In this document: positions 28,812 through 37,344 of the stretch, one piece after another
Layout: each line of letters begins with the position of its first letter
Numbering within the stretch: the stretch's first letter is position 1
Assembly (NCBI GenBank): GCA_964423795.1
Contig: CAYRGC010000008.1
Span: forward strand, 1-57,465
DNA length: 57,465 nucleotides
Origin: CAYRGC01 sp964423795
Lineage (GTDB): Bacteria; Patescibacteriota; Gracilibacteria; Peribacterales; Peribacteraceae
Direction of reading: 5' to 3'
Position numbers and translations under genes: made by a program
The notes under the pieces: model-generated
Database searches by the model: none
What the model was told of the DNA's origin: nothing
Seen by the model: only the letters and a program-made list of their open reading frames with translations

Positions 28812-30047
28812 ATGCGCGCATCATTCCTCGCCGCCATCAACCAGATCTGCTCGGAGAAGAACGTCTCCGCCGAGCAGGTGATCGAGGCCGTCAAACAGGC
28901 CATCGCCACCGCCTACCGCAAGGATTACGGCAACAAGGAGCAGGAGATCCGCGTGGAACTCGAGGAGGGCCGCGACCTGCCGACGATCCTCCTCGTGAAG
29001 GAAGTCGTGGAAGAGGTCGAGAACGAGAACTTCGAAATCAGCGTCAAGGACGCCCGCAAGGTGAAGTCCGACGCCGACGTTGGCGACGAGATCGCCATCG
29101 ACGTGACGCCGGTCGAGTACGGCCGCATCGCCACGCAGGCCGCCAAGCAGGTGATCCTCCAAAAGCTCCAGGAGGCCGAGAAGCAGAGTCTCTACGAGAA
29201 GTTCAAGGACCGCGAGGAGGAACTCCTCACCGCGACCGTCACGAAGGTGGACCCCAACTGGGTCACGCTCGAGATCGACGGCATGACGGTCAGTCTCCCC
29301 TGGCGCGAGCAGATCTCCGGCGAGCACTACTACACGGGCAAGCGCATCCGCGTATACCTCGACAAGGTCGAGCTCACGGGAAAGGGCCCGCAGCTGCGCA
29401 TCTCGCGCACGCACCCGAACCTCGTGAGGAAACTCCTCGAACTCGAGATCCCGGAGGTGCGCAACGGCGACGTCGAGATCAAGGGCATCGCCCGCGACGC
29501 CGGCTTCCGCAGCAAGGTGGCCGTGAAGAGCAACGATCCCCGCATCGACCCGATCGGCGCGTGCGTCGGCCAGAAGGGCGTGCGCATCCAGGCCGTGATG
29601 GAGGAGATCAACGGCGAGCGCGTCGACATGATCGAGTGGTCGGACGATCCGATCAAACTGATCTCCCTCGCGCTGCAGCCGGCGCAGATCTCCGCCGTGA
29701 TCATCGTCAACGACAACGAGCACTTCGACGATGCCGGTCGCCGGATCAAGAAGCGCGCCGCCGTGTTCGTCGAGGAAGCGCAGCGTCCGATGGCCATCGG
29801 CAAGAAGGGCCAGAACATCCGCCTCGCCACCGATCTCACGGGCTTCGAGCTCGACATGTACAACTACGAGGAGCTCCCCGCCTTCAAGGCGAAGCTCGCG
29901 GAACTCCGCGGCGAACCCGTCCCGACGGGGACCGAGGGGGCCGAGACCGGCACGGTGGAGGAGGGCGCGGCCGCCGAGACGGCGGAGCAGGCGGAGGAAC
30001 CGAAGAAAGAGCCCGAGGCTCCCGCCGAGGAAAAGGCCGCGGCCTGA
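28812..30047 (+). CDS. nusA: NusA transcription elongation factor
   Basis: A 411-residue protein with an N-terminal polymerase-binding domain (MRASFLAAINQICSEKNVSA, about 1-125), an S1 domain (LLTATVTKVDPNWVTLEI, about 135-205), then two KH domains (IGACVGQKGVRIQAVMEEI and RPMAIGKKGQNIRLATDL, each with the GxxG loop). A disordered acidic tail rich in Glu and Ala ends it, without the extra C-terminal repeats of E. coli NusA. It governs pausing, termination and antitermination. The downstream exonuclease gene follows after a repeat element. Confidence 0.97.
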   Translation: MRASFLAAINQICSEKNVSAEQVIEAVKQAIATAYRKDYGNKEQEIRVELEEGRDLPTILLVKEVVEEVENENFEISVKDARKVKSDADVGDEIAIDVTPVEYGRIATQAAKQVILQKLQEAEKQSLYEKFKDREEELLTATVTKVDPNWVTLEIDGMTVSLPWREQISGEHYYTGKRIRVYLDKVELTGKGPQLRISRTHPNLVRKLLELEIPEVRNGDVEIKGIARDAGFRSKVAVKSNDPRIDPIGACVGQKGVRIQAVMEEINGERVDMIEWSDDPIKLISLALQPAQISAVIIVNDNEHFDDAGRRIKKRAAVFVEEAQRPMAIGKKGQNIRLATDLTGFELDMYNYEELPAFKAKLAELRGEPVPTGTEGAETGTVEEGAAAETAEQAEEPKKEPEAPAEEKAAA

Positions 30048-30051
30048 CGAT

Positions 30052-30123
30052 CGTATCGAGTATTCGGTATCAGGTATGAAGGAATCCCCCTGCATACGTG
30101 ATACTTGATACGTACTATTCACG
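30052..30123. repeat. Tandem-arm inverted repeat, GTATNNG family
   Basis: Left arm GTATCGA, GTATTCG, GTATCAG, GTATGAA; right arm TACGTGA, TACTTGA, TACGTAC, TATTCAC. It fills the gap between nusA and the exonuclease gene. Confidence 0.85.
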
Positions 30124-30131
30124 ATTCCCGC

Positions 30132-30137
30132 TATTCT
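30132..30137 (+). promoter_or_regulatory. -10 element TATTCT, leaderless GTG start
   Basis: TATTCT ends 6 bases before the GTG at 30144. Confidence 0.55.
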
Positions 30138-30143
30138 CTCCCT

Positions 30144-32522
30144 GTGCCCCACAAGGACCTGCCCCTGCCCCCCTTCCCCCTCGTCGTCCTCGACACCGAG
30201 ACGACGGGCTTCGTGCCGCGGGTGCACCGGGTGATCGAGTTCGCGTCCTCGATCGTGCGGGACGGCAAGGTGGAGAAGGAGTACGAGCAACTGATCGCCG
30301 CGGAGGAGATCCCGCCCGTCGTGCAGGTGATCACGCGCATCCGCCCCGAGCACCTGGCGGGAAAGCCGACGTTCGACGAGAAGCGCGAGGAGATCCTGGC
30401 GCATATCCCCGAGGACGCCGTGGTCGTGGGCCAGAACGTGAACTTCGACATCGGCATGCTCAAGGGCGAGGGCATCGACCTTTCCGGCCGCCCGATGCTG
30501 GATACTTCCATGCTCGCCTCGCTCGTCTATCCGGAGCTCGAGAGCTACTCCCTCGGGTACCTGAGCAGGGTGCTCACGCTCGACCATTCCCCGCAGCACC
30601 GCGCGCTCGGCGACGTCCGCGCGACGCTCGAGCTGCTCAGCCGTTGCTGGGAACGCCTCTGCGAGCTCCCGGCCGCCGCTCGCGAAGACGCGCTGCGCGT
30701 CGCCGCTAAGGCTCCGCCGGGCCTCCGTATGTTCCTCGGCGCGCTGCCGAAGGCGAAGGCGACGAAGGCACCTTCCTGGTTCGCGCACGTGGCGGCCGTC
30801 CACGCGCTTCCCTCGGAGGACGTGGCCACGATCGAACCGCCGCCCGCCGAGGTGCAGTTGAGCGAGGAATCCCTGGATCCCGCGGAACTGCAGCACGTGA
30901 TCCGCGGAGCCCTGCGCGGCAAGGGACCGCGGACGTGGATCGCCCTGAAGAACCTGCGCGTCACGCTCGAGCGCCTGCCGGCGGAGCTGCTGCAAAGCGG
31001 CGTCCGCGTGCTCTATCCCCCGCACCTGCTCCTCGATGCCGCCGCCAAGGAAGCGCTCGTCGCGCAGGAGGCGCTCACGAACGACGAGGCGACCCTCGCG
31101 CTCAAGCTGCTCTGGTTCCCCACCGAGAAGCGCACGGCCCTTCCGCTCCACGGCGGGGAGGAGGCGGTATGGAACGGCAAGCTCGCCGCGACGACGGCAT
31201 CCCCCGCCTACGCCGCGCAATTCCAAGACCTGCCGCGCGTCGTCCTACTCGAGCACCGCGATCTGCTCCAGCTCCTGGACGAACCGGATCAGCCGGGGCA
31301 CGAGGAGCTGCTGCGGCAACCCTCGCACGTGATCGTGGACGACGCTTCGATGCTCGAGGACACGGCCACCAAGGCGTACGGATGGTACGTGTCGGTGGAG
31401 ACGCTCCGCGCCGCCGCCCAGGGCGAGGCGCTCCTCACGAAGTTCCTGGATACCTTCCAGCTCTGGATCGAGCGCACGCGGCAGTTCCAGGACCTGCGCT
31501 ACCTCGCCCCGAACGATCTCGCCTCCCCCGAAGCCAAGGGCCTGCGCACGCTGCTTCAGGAGGTGCTTGAGGGACGGGAATGGTCCGCGCACGTCCGCCG
31601 CACGCTCGGCCAGCTCCAGAAGATCCTGGAACCGGCGAACCTCGCGCACCGGATCGCCTACATCGAACAGAACCGCCAGGGAAACCAGTACGTGCAGTCC
31701 GTCCCGGAACGCATCGGGCTCCTCCTCAAGGAGAAGCTCTTCTCGCGCGTGCCCACGACGCTGCTCATCCCCTCCGGCGCGGCGGGAATGCTGCCGGAGA
31801 TCCTGCCCGCGGGTCACGAGGCGCCCGTCTGCGACAAACGCGGCGAGCGCTGCGCGGTGACGGTCTCCGCGTCCTTCGACATCGGCCTCCAGGACCTCCT
31901 CGAGAACCCCCCGACGGGCAAGACGATTTTGCTGCTCGGCAGCCGCAGCCAGATCGACGACGCGTTCGTGAAGCACACCGAGCGGCTCGAGGAGAAAGGC
32001 GTGGCGCTCATCTGCCAGGGGTCGAGCGGCGGACAGGGGCGCATGCAATCCGAGTTCCTCTCGGCCCCGGGGTCCGCGCTCTGGCTGCTCACGCCGTGGA
32101 TGTTCGAAGGGGTGGACCTGCCGCCCGGCACCGTGAACCTGCTCGTCCTCGCGTCGCTGCCGTTCGATCATCCGAGCCACGCGGTCCTCAGCCGCCGCGC
32201 GCAGAGCTACCGCGACCCCTTTAACGAGTACTCGCTCCCGCGCCTGCTCCACCGCCTGTTCCGCCTGCTGCGCACCTTCTGCCGCTTCCGCGCGGAAAAC
32301 GGCTCGGTACTCCTCATCGACGACCGCCTCCAGACCAAGAGCTACGGACGCAAGATCCTCTCCTACCTCGAGGCCTTCGCGACGGACGAGGCGCCGGCTC
32401 CCGCGGCGGAATCGAACACCCTGGTAAAGATCGTGGCGCCGAAGGCGGAAAAGCCGAAGAAGCCGAAGACCGCCAAAGCCAAGAAGGCCAAAGGCGACGA
32501 ATCGCAGATGGCGATGTTTTGA
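30144..32522 (+). CDS. DnaQ-type exonuclease fused to a decayed DinG-like helicase
   Basis: A protein of 792 residues. The N-terminal DEDDh exonuclease is intact: LVVLDTETTGF, VVGQNVNFDIGML, HRALGDVRATLEL. The rest aligns in order with DinG-type helicases (VIVDDASMLEDTA in place of DEAH, then WLLTPWMFEGVDLPPGTVNL, VLASLPFDHPSHAV, FNEYSLPRLLHRLFRLL), but no Walker A (GxGKT) is visible before the DDAS box and the arginine-finger motif QGxGRxIR is replaced by LFRLLRTFCRF. Active nuclease with an apparently dead ATPase is inferred. The lysine-rich tail (KAKKAKGDESQMAMF) may bind nucleic acid. I chose the GTG at 30144 by its promoter. Confidence 0.85.
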   Translation: MPHKDLPLPPFPLVVLDTETTGFVPRVHRVIEFASSIVRDGKVEKEYEQLIAAEEIPPVVQVITRIRPEHLAGKPTFDEKREEILAHIPEDAVVVGQNVNFDIGMLKGEGIDLSGRPMLDTSMLASLVYPELESYSLGYLSRVLTLDHSPQHRALGDVRATLELLSRCWERLCELPAAAREDALRVAAKAPPGLRMFLGALPKAKATKAPSWFAHVAAVHALPSEDVATIEPPPAEVQLSEESLDPAELQHVIRGALRGKGPRTWIALKNLRVTLERLPAELLQSGVRVLYPPHLLLDAAAKEALVAQEALTNDEATLALKLLWFPTEKRTALPLHGGEEAVWNGKLAATTASPAYAAQFQDLPRVVLLEHRDLLQLLDEPDQPGHEELLRQPSHVIVDDASMLEDTATKAYGWYVSVETLRAAAQGEALLTKFLDTFQLWIERTRQFQDLRYLAPNDLASPEAKGLRTLLQEVLEGREWSAHVRRTLGQLQKILEPANLAHRIAYIEQNRQGNQYVQSVPERIGLLLKEKLFSRVPTTLLIPSGAAGMLPEILPAGHEAPVCDKRGERCAVTVSASFDIGLQDLLENPPTGKTILLLGSRSQIDDAFVKHTERLEEKGVALICQGSSGGQGRMQSEFLSAPGSALWLLTPWMFEGVDLPPGTVNLLVLASLPFDHPSHAVLSRRAQSYRDPFNEYSLPRLLHRLFRLLRTFCRFRAENGSVLLIDDRLQTKSYGRKILSYLEAFATDEAPAPAAESNTLVKIVAPKAEKPKKPKTAKAKKAKGDESQMAMF

Positions 32523-32523
32523 C

Positions 32524-32622
32524 CTCCGCCCCTAACCCCTCCTCCAAGGGAGGAGGGGAACTAGATTTCAGCATGTGCTCTCCCCTTCCTCCTCCGGAGG
32601 AAGGGGCTGGGGGATGGAGGCT
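32524..32622. repeat. Inverted repeat, CCCCTCCTCC / GGAGGAAGGGG type
   Basis: Two adjacent hairpins (CCCCTCCT ... AGGAGGGG near 32536-32558, and CCCCTTCCTCC, TCC, GGAGGAAGGGG near 32582-32606) nested in an outer CCTCC...GGAGG pair. It fills the gap between the convergent exonuclease and glycosyltransferase genes and may terminate both. Confidence 0.75.
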
Positions 32623-34013
32623 TAATCCGCCCCCTGCCCCTTCACAATCACGAACACCGTCCTCCACAGAATCCACAGATCCAGGAGCAGGCTCCACTCC
32701 TCGACGTAGCGGAGGTCGAGACGCACCTCGTCGTCGAACGTGAGGTCTGAGCGGCCCGACACCTGCGCGAGGCCGGTCATGCCGGGCTTCACCGCGAAGA
32801 CGCGGCGCTGCTCGGGCGAGTAGCGTTCCACTTCCTCGGGAAGGTGCGGACGCGGGCCCACGAGGGACATGCGGCCGAAGAGCACGGAGAAGAGCTGCGG
32901 GAACTCGTCGAGCGTGAAGCGTCGGAGGATCCTGCCCACTCGCGTGATGCGCGGATCGTTCTTGATCTTGAAGAGCGGGCCGTCCTTGCGGTGGTTGAGG
33001 GCCAAGAGCTCGCCTTTGCGCCTGTCCGCGTCCTTCACCATGGAACGGAACTTGATGACCTTGATGAGGCGCCTGCCCTGGTCGCCGATGCGTGTGGAGA
33101 CGTAGAAGACGGGGAAGCCGGAATCGACCACGATCGCGATCGCGATGAGCAGCAAAAGCGGCGAGAGGATCACGATGAGCAGCGCGCTCAGTACGATATC
33201 GAAGAGGCGCTTGGCCACCCTCCCCCACCCGTCGAGCGGAGTGGGCTGGAAGCGCACGAGCGGCAGGAGGCCGAGTCGCTCCACGCGGAGCTGGTGCGGC
33301 ACGTCGGCGAGCACCGGCGGCAGGAACGCGTACCCGATGTGATGACTGCGGCAGTAATCGATCAGCGCGAGCGTCTCGCGGCTGCCCGGGTTCGGGTCCG
33401 TCTGGAGGACGAGATCCACGGAATGCTGGTGCCCGAGGCGCTTGAGGCCCTCGAGGTCCGCGAGATGGCCCAGGTACCAATAATTGATGTCGCGAGCGAG
33501 AGTGTCGCGCGCGGCGGCCGCGAGCGGCACCGTGCCGATGGAGACGGCCTCGCGGCGCCCCACGCCGGCGCGGAGCAGCGAGCGCTGCACGAGGGTGAGC
33601 GCGGCGCGGACGAGGGTGATGAGAACGACGTTGAGGACCACGCCGTAGAGCAGCAACGCGCGCGACGGGAAGAACTCGCGCAGTACGAGCGCGTACCAAC
33701 CGATGACGAACGTGAGCCACAAGGCATTGAGCACGCACACCCACCAGACTTCCCCCCAAGCGCTCACCGTGGACCGCAGCGTGTAGAGCCCGAGCGACGC
33801 CGCCAGCAGCACGATCACGACCACGCTCGGCAGCACGAAGGACAGAAGGTACGCGTGCAGGTCGGGCAGGTTGGCGGATTCGCTGAGGAGCGCGAGCGGG
33901 AACAGGTCCACGCCGGCCATGCGCAGGCGGTAGCTGATGACGAGCGACAACGTCACCGCGAGCGCGTCCAAAGGGACGCGCAGGACGCCGAAGAGGACCT
34001 CGATGCGCTTCAT
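32622..34013 (-). CDS. Polyprenyl-phosphate sugar transferase (WbaP/PglC type)
   Basis: A 463-residue enzyme that starts surface polysaccharide synthesis by moving a sugar-1-phosphate to undecaprenyl phosphate. Four to five N-terminal membrane spans, a Rossmann-like middle, a further span (about 280-300) and the catalytic domain: KFRSMVKDADRRKGELLALN, DPRITRVGRILRRFTLDEFP, SLVGPRPHLPEEV and KPGMTGLAQVSGRSDLTFDD are all standard. TACACT ends six bases before the ATG at 34013. Confidence 0.95.
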   Translation of the reverse strand: MKRIEVLFGVLRVPLDALAVTLSLVISYRLRMAGVDLFPLALLSESANLPDLHAYLLSFVLPSVVVIVLLAASLGLYTLRSTVSAWGEVWWVCVLNALWLTFVIGWYALVLREFFPSRALLLYGVVLNVVLITLVRAALTLVQRSLLRAGVGRREAVSIGTVPLAAAARDTLARDINYWYLGHLADLEGLKRLGHQHSVDLVLQTDPNPGSRETLALIDYCRSHHIGYAFLPPVLADVPHQLRVERLGLLPLVRFQPTPLDGWGRVAKRLFDIVLSALLIVILSPLLLLIAIAIVVDSGFPVFYVSTRIGDQGRRLIKVIKFRSMVKDADRRKGELLALNHRKDGPLFKIKNDPRITRVGRILRRFTLDEFPQLFSVLFGRMSLVGPRPHLPEEVERYSPEQRRVFAVKPGMTGLAQVSGRSDLTFDDEVRLDLRYVEEWSLLLDLWILWRTVFVIVKGQGAD

Positions 34014-34019
34014 GGGGAG

Positions 34020-34025
34020 AGTGTA
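34020..34025 (-). promoter_or_regulatory. -10 element TACACT of the sugar transferase
   Basis: TACACT ends 6 bases before the ATG at 34013. Confidence 0.6.
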
Positions 34026-34077
34026 CTACGAAGGATCGGGATCATTGCCATGTTGAGCGGCAAACTCGAACGCTTCA

Positions 34078-34605
34078 TTATTTCCCACGAAGCACGATCT
34101 CATACGAGAAGATGCCTTCTCCTTCGGCGTGACTTCGCACGGTATAAATGCTTCTGTTCGTAGAGAGGGTTTTTTCGAGGTTGCTTGCCACGGCGTAGAG
34201 CGCTTTTTCGGTGATGCCCATCTCGTCGGCGATCGGCGCTCCGGGAACTCTTGCCGATAGCTGGCGACTCAGGATCAGCAGGAGCGTTCTCGTTTTTGTC
34301 TCGTGATTCCTGAAGATATACGGGCATTCCTTCTTCAGTGCGTCCAACACCTCCTGGGACGGAGGAGGCTTCGGCGCGCGCAGACCGATCGCGTGCCGGG
34401 CGATGACTTCCGCGAAATCGCGGACCAGCGCGTCGACTGCCCCTGTGCCCTTCTCGATCACCCGATCGATCGCGGCATGGAAATCCCCGGTAGCGGCATC
34501 CACGGCTTCCGTCGCCGGTCCATTGCCTTCGACCTTGAACCGAATTGTCGCGAGACTGGTCGCGATACCATCAAGTTTTTGCCGTTTTTCGGGTTCCAAA
34601 GCCAT
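34078..34605 (-). CDS. Hypothetical protein with possible C-terminal winged helix
   Basis: A 175-residue protein; residues 110-175 (LLILSRQLSARVPGAPIADE, MGITEKALYAVASNLEKTL, then basic strands) have the helix-turn-helix then beta-wing order of a winged-helix domain, which would make it a DNA-binding regulator, unproven. The start at 34605 (MALEPEKRQK) fits a promoter with 17-base spacing upstream; a longer frame to 34653 overlaps that promoter. Confidence 0.6.
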   Translation of the reverse strand: MALEPEKRQKLDGIATSLATIRFKVEGNGPATEAVDAATGDFHAAIDRVIEKGTGAVDALVRDFAEVIARHAIGLRAPKPPPSQEVLDALKKECPYIFRNHETKTRTLLLILSRQLSARVPGAPIADEMGITEKALYAVASNLEKTLSTNRSIYTVRSHAEGEGIFSYEIVLRGK

Positions 34606-34624
34606 ATAATGCAAAAAACGACCG

Positions 34625-34653
34625 AGTATTGTGATGCCCTGGACTATTGTCAA
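34625..34653 (-). promoter_or_regulatory. Sigma-70 promoter for the 34078-34605 gene
   Basis: On the minus strand TTGACA (34653-34648), 17 bases, AATACT (34630-34625), then about 19 bases to the ATG. One of the few full -35/-10 promoters here. Confidence 0.7.
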
Positions 34654-34697
34654 TCATAATGGTGTGGCGATTTTTTGATAATGGAACTGAGTCCTTT

Positions 34698-34800
34698 GAC
34701 TCCGCTTCAGCTTCGCTCATGGTAACTGCGCAAACGGAAGAATGGCTCGAGTCCGCCGAAGCGGACGAGAGCCATGAGCGAGGCGCCGCAGCGCCGAGTC
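34698..34800. repeat. Interrupted inverted repeat beside tRNA-Thr
   Basis: GACTC at 34698-34702 and GAGTC at 34796-34800, CGCTCATGG and CCATGAGCG inside them, and a central perfect hairpin GTCCGC, CGAA, GCGGAC at 34751-34766. It lies just downstream of the minus-strand tRNA and could act as its terminator or processing site. Confidence 0.55.
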
Positions 34801-34807
34801 GAATGGA

Positions 34808-34878
34808 GCCGCCTCGGGGAATCGAACCCCGGACCTACTCATTACAAGTGAGTTGCTCTACCTCTGAGCTAAGGCGGC
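34808..34878 (-). tRNA. tRNA-Thr (anticodon TGT)
   Basis: All arms fold on the minus strand: acceptor GCCGCCT / AGGCGGC, D arm GCTC...GAGC, anticodon arm ACTCA-CTTGTAA-TGAGT with anticodon TGT (decoding ACA and other ACN codons), T arm CGGGG-TTCGATT-CCCCG. The CCA end is not encoded. The TGT tRNA should need t6A at position 37, whose maker TsaB is in the window. Confidence 0.95.
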
Positions 34879-34967
34879 ATTGATGTAAAAAGGACGGCTC
34901 TACCGTTGCTTGTCGGCCGTAGCTCCCGCAGGAGCGAAGGCTGAAGCTAAAGCGGCACATTGCGGAC

Positions 34968-34994
34968 AAGCTATAAGCTAAAAGCCCTAAGCTC
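34968..34994. repeat. Short tandem AGCT-rich octad run
   Basis: AAGCTATAAGCTAAAAGCCC and TAAGCTC: several AAGCTNNA units, like one arm of the tandem-arm elements, with no clear complementary arm close by. It lies between tRNA-Thr and rnpB. Confidence 0.4.
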
Positions 34995-35011
34995 AAATCC
35001 CTTTGGAATAG

Positions 35012-35040
35012 TTGAGAAAAACCTCAATCTGAGGCATAAT
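35012..35040 (+). promoter_or_regulatory. Sigma-70 promoter of rnpB
   Basis: TTGAGA, 17 bases, CATAAT, ending 7 bases before the first base of the RNase P RNA helix P1. Confidence 0.8.
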
Positions 35041-35047
35041 AATGACT

Positions 35048-35420
35048 CCCGCTCTTTCGATGATCGCGGCGCGCTTCGAGCGCGTCGAGGAACGTCCGGG
35101 CACGACTGGAACGCCTAGTGGGTAACGCCCACCCATGCGCCCCATATCCGGCAAATGCGCATGAGGACCAGTGCCACAGAGACGAGCCCCGCAAGGGGCA
35201 TGTGAAACGCCTCCGGCTTGAACGGAGGACCGACCGCTTCGGCGGTCAGTCGGTAAACTCTAGGTCGTGCAAGGAGGATTTGGGTGTCGGGGATCTCCGA
35301 TGGTTCCGTCGGACCCTTCACCCCTCCGCTCGAGATCGCGGGCAACCGCGCTCCCAGAGAGATGATCATCCGCTACGTAGCAATACGTAGACGACAGAAC
35401 CCGGCGTATGAGAGAGCGGG
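35048..35420 (+). ncRNA. rnpB: RNase P RNA (class A)
   Basis: The catalytic RNA that matures tRNA 5' ends. Helix P1 is CCCGCTCT at 35048-35055 with AGAGCGGG at 35413-35420. The conserved 5' core GAGGAACGTCCGGGC starts near 35088 and the 3' core ACAGAACCCGGCGTAT lies near 35394-35409; GGTAA near 35252, expected to contact the tRNA CCA end, is present. The length of about 373 is normal. A promoter and a terminator bracket it. Confidence 0.95.
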
Positions 35421-35427
35421 ATCAAGC

Positions 35428-35449
35428 AGAGACCTTCGGGTCTCTTTTT
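35428..35449 (+). terminator. Terminator of rnpB
   Basis: AGAGACC, loop TTCG, GGTCTCT, TTTT; the same tetraloop design as the 16S terminator. Confidence 0.9.
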
Positions 35450-35542
35450 GATGGCTCCAAGCTCTTTCCTCTCTCCTCTTTCCTTCTCCTCCACTTCTTC
35501 TTCAAAAGACCGACGCTGTGAAAGAACCATCGGCAAGAGGAC

Positions 35543-37099
35543 TCACTTTGTTGTCGGCAACGATGGCAGCGCCACGCGGAACGTGGATCCTTCGTTGGGA
35601 CGGCTTTCGAAATCGAAGTTCGCGCCGAGCGTCTGGGCGACCGAGCGGGAGATATAAAGGCCGAGGCCGTTGCCGTCGGTATCGACGGCGCGGGCGTTCT
35701 TGCCGCGGAAGAACTTCTGGAACACCCGGCCCTGATCCTCCGGGAGGATGCCGATGCCCGTGTCGCTCACGGAAAGCACCGTCCTTCCCCCTTCGTTTCG
35801 CAACCCGATCGTGACGTGCGATCCTTTCGGCGAATACTTCAGGGCGTTACTAAGCAGGTTCTGCAGGATGATCTGCAGGAGAACGGCGTCGGTCAGGGCG
35901 CTGAGCGGGCCCGAGGGCGCATCAGCGACGAGCGTGAGCCCCTTCTCGCTGGCCATCCCCTCCCATTCGGTGCACGTCTGGCGGACGAAGGAGGTCAGGT
36001 CCACTTCCCGGGGCTCGGGCACGAGCACGCCGCTCTCGATGCGGGCGACGTGGAGGAGCGCCTCGATCAGGTTGGCCATGCGTACGGAAGAGGAGAAGAT
36101 CTCCTTCGCGTATCCCTTCTGCTCCTCGCTGAGGCGATCCTGGTCGGCGGAAGTCAGCATTTCCGCGTACCAACGGATGGAGGAGAGCGGGGTGCGCAGC
36201 TGGTGCGAGGCCAGCGAGATGAACTCCGACTTCATGTAGTCGATCTGGCGCTCTTCCGTCATGTCCTGGAAGACGATGACGCAGCCGAATTGGCGCCCGT
36301 CGGTGAGCAGCGGTGCCGCGATGAGGCTGATGGGCAAAAACGTCTGATCATGGCGCACGAGGCGCAGGTGGTCGGCCGGACGCGAGTGGAAGCGCGCGCC
36401 CGACATCGCCTGCAAGACGGGATGCTTCTCCTCCTCGCGCTTCGTGACGAGCAGGAGCGACTGTTCCGCGGACGAACGGAGCAGGTCGGCGCGCGTATGC
36501 AGGAGAAGGCGTTCGGCGGCCGGGTTCACCTCGGTGATCACGCCCTTGTCGTCCGTGACAAGCACGCCGTACTCGATCGTGTCGAGAATGGCGGAATCGA
36601 GGGCGGACTCGCGCTGCAGCCCTTCCGCGGTCACCTCCATGCGATGCTCGAGACTGCGGTACGCGACGCGCAGGCGATCGGTGAGACCCGCCACGATATG
36701 ATCGAGGGATTCGATCTCGTCGCCGCTATGGACGGTCTGCGGAAAAGCCCACCGATCCGTGCGGATGCCGAGCGCCTTTGCGGAGAGCTCGCGAATGCCG
36801 CCCGTGATCTGACGGGAAATAAGCGCGCTCAGAAGGAGGCCAAAGGCCACGAGCAGGGCCGTGACGGCGAGGATCGTGAAACCCACGCTGCGCGGATCGA
36901 CGAAGAGGACGTCTGGATCGAGTTGCACCGCCTCGAGAAACTGCGTCGAGACGAAGAACGAAATGCCGCCGAGGAGAAGCACCGAGAACGTGGCCGTAAG
37001 CATCGTCATGCGGAACACGCGCGCGCGGATGGACGTGCGCGGGCGGAAGTCCGTCAGGAGGAACGGATCGGCGCGGTGGACGGCGTCGGACCGGGGCAT
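35543..37099 (-). CDS. Membrane sensor histidine kinase with PAS domain
   Basis: A 518-residue kinase: two membrane spans (about 33-52 and 72-94), a HAMP-like linker, a PAS domain (IEYGVLVTDDKGVITEVNPA, about 175-285), HisKA with SEFISLASHQLRTPLSSIRW (phosphorylated His299), and the ATPase domain with NLLSNALKYSP, SVSDTGIGI and GNGLGLYISRS. The signal is unknown. No response regulator is adjacent; the nearest is the CheY-like protein at 45974, in the pilus cluster. A -10-like TACAAT lies 17 bases before the ATG. Confidence 0.95.
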   Translation of the reverse strand: MPRSDAVHRADPFLLTDFRPRTSIRARVFRMTMLTATFSVLLLGGISFFVSTQFLEAVQLDPDVLFVDPRSVGFTILAVTALLVAFGLLLSALISRQITGGIRELSAKALGIRTDRWAFPQTVHSGDEIESLDHIVAGLTDRLRVAYRSLEHRMEVTAEGLQRESALDSAILDTIEYGVLVTDDKGVITEVNPAAERLLLHTRADLLRSSAEQSLLLVTKREEEKHPVLQAMSGARFHSRPADHLRLVRHDQTFLPISLIAAPLLTDGRQFGCVIVFQDMTEERQIDYMKSEFISLASHQLRTPLSSIRWYAEMLTSADQDRLSEEQKGYAKEIFSSSVRMANLIEALLHVARIESGVLVPEPREVDLTSFVRQTCTEWEGMASEKGLTLVADAPSGPLSALTDAVLLQIILQNLLSNALKYSPKGSHVTIGLRNEGGRTVLSVSDTGIGILPEDQGRVFQKFFRGKNARAVDTDGNGLGLYISRSVAQTLGANFDFESRPNEGSTFRVALPSLPTTK

Positions 37100-37116
37100 G
37101 ATGTGGGTTTTGCTCT

Positions 37117-37122
37117 ATTGTA
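37117..37122 (-). promoter_or_regulatory. -10 element TACAAT of the histidine kinase
   Basis: On the minus strand, 17 bases before the ATG at 37099, giving a leader of about 10 bases. Confidence 0.45.
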
Positions 37123-37294
37123 TCAGAATTCTTAAAAAATGGCTATCTCTTGCGGAGAAGACTACCTCCGTCTCTCGTACTGCGAAGCGTTTCTCCTGGA
37201 GGAAAAAGAGGGCTCGTAGTGTCGTTCTCCGCGGAAGACAGCGAAAAAACGCGAAGTAGCATTGTATCACGAAAACCCAGTTTTCTCAACATCG

Positions 37295-37322
37295 AAAAAC
37301 CCCCTCCGAGGAGGGGGTTTTT
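37295..37322. terminator. Bidirectional terminator between histidine kinase and pilin genes
   Basis: AAAAACCCCCTCC, GAG, GAGGGGGTTTTT: a perfect hairpin with A- and T-runs on both sides. It ends the minus-strand pilin cluster. Confidence 0.9.
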
Positions 37323-37344
37323 GGCTTCAGGATACGAAGAACGA

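Noticed and set aside
34647..34883. 78-codon ORF over the tRNA-Thr region
   Set aside because: It reads through the tRNA gene and the neighbouring inverted repeat.
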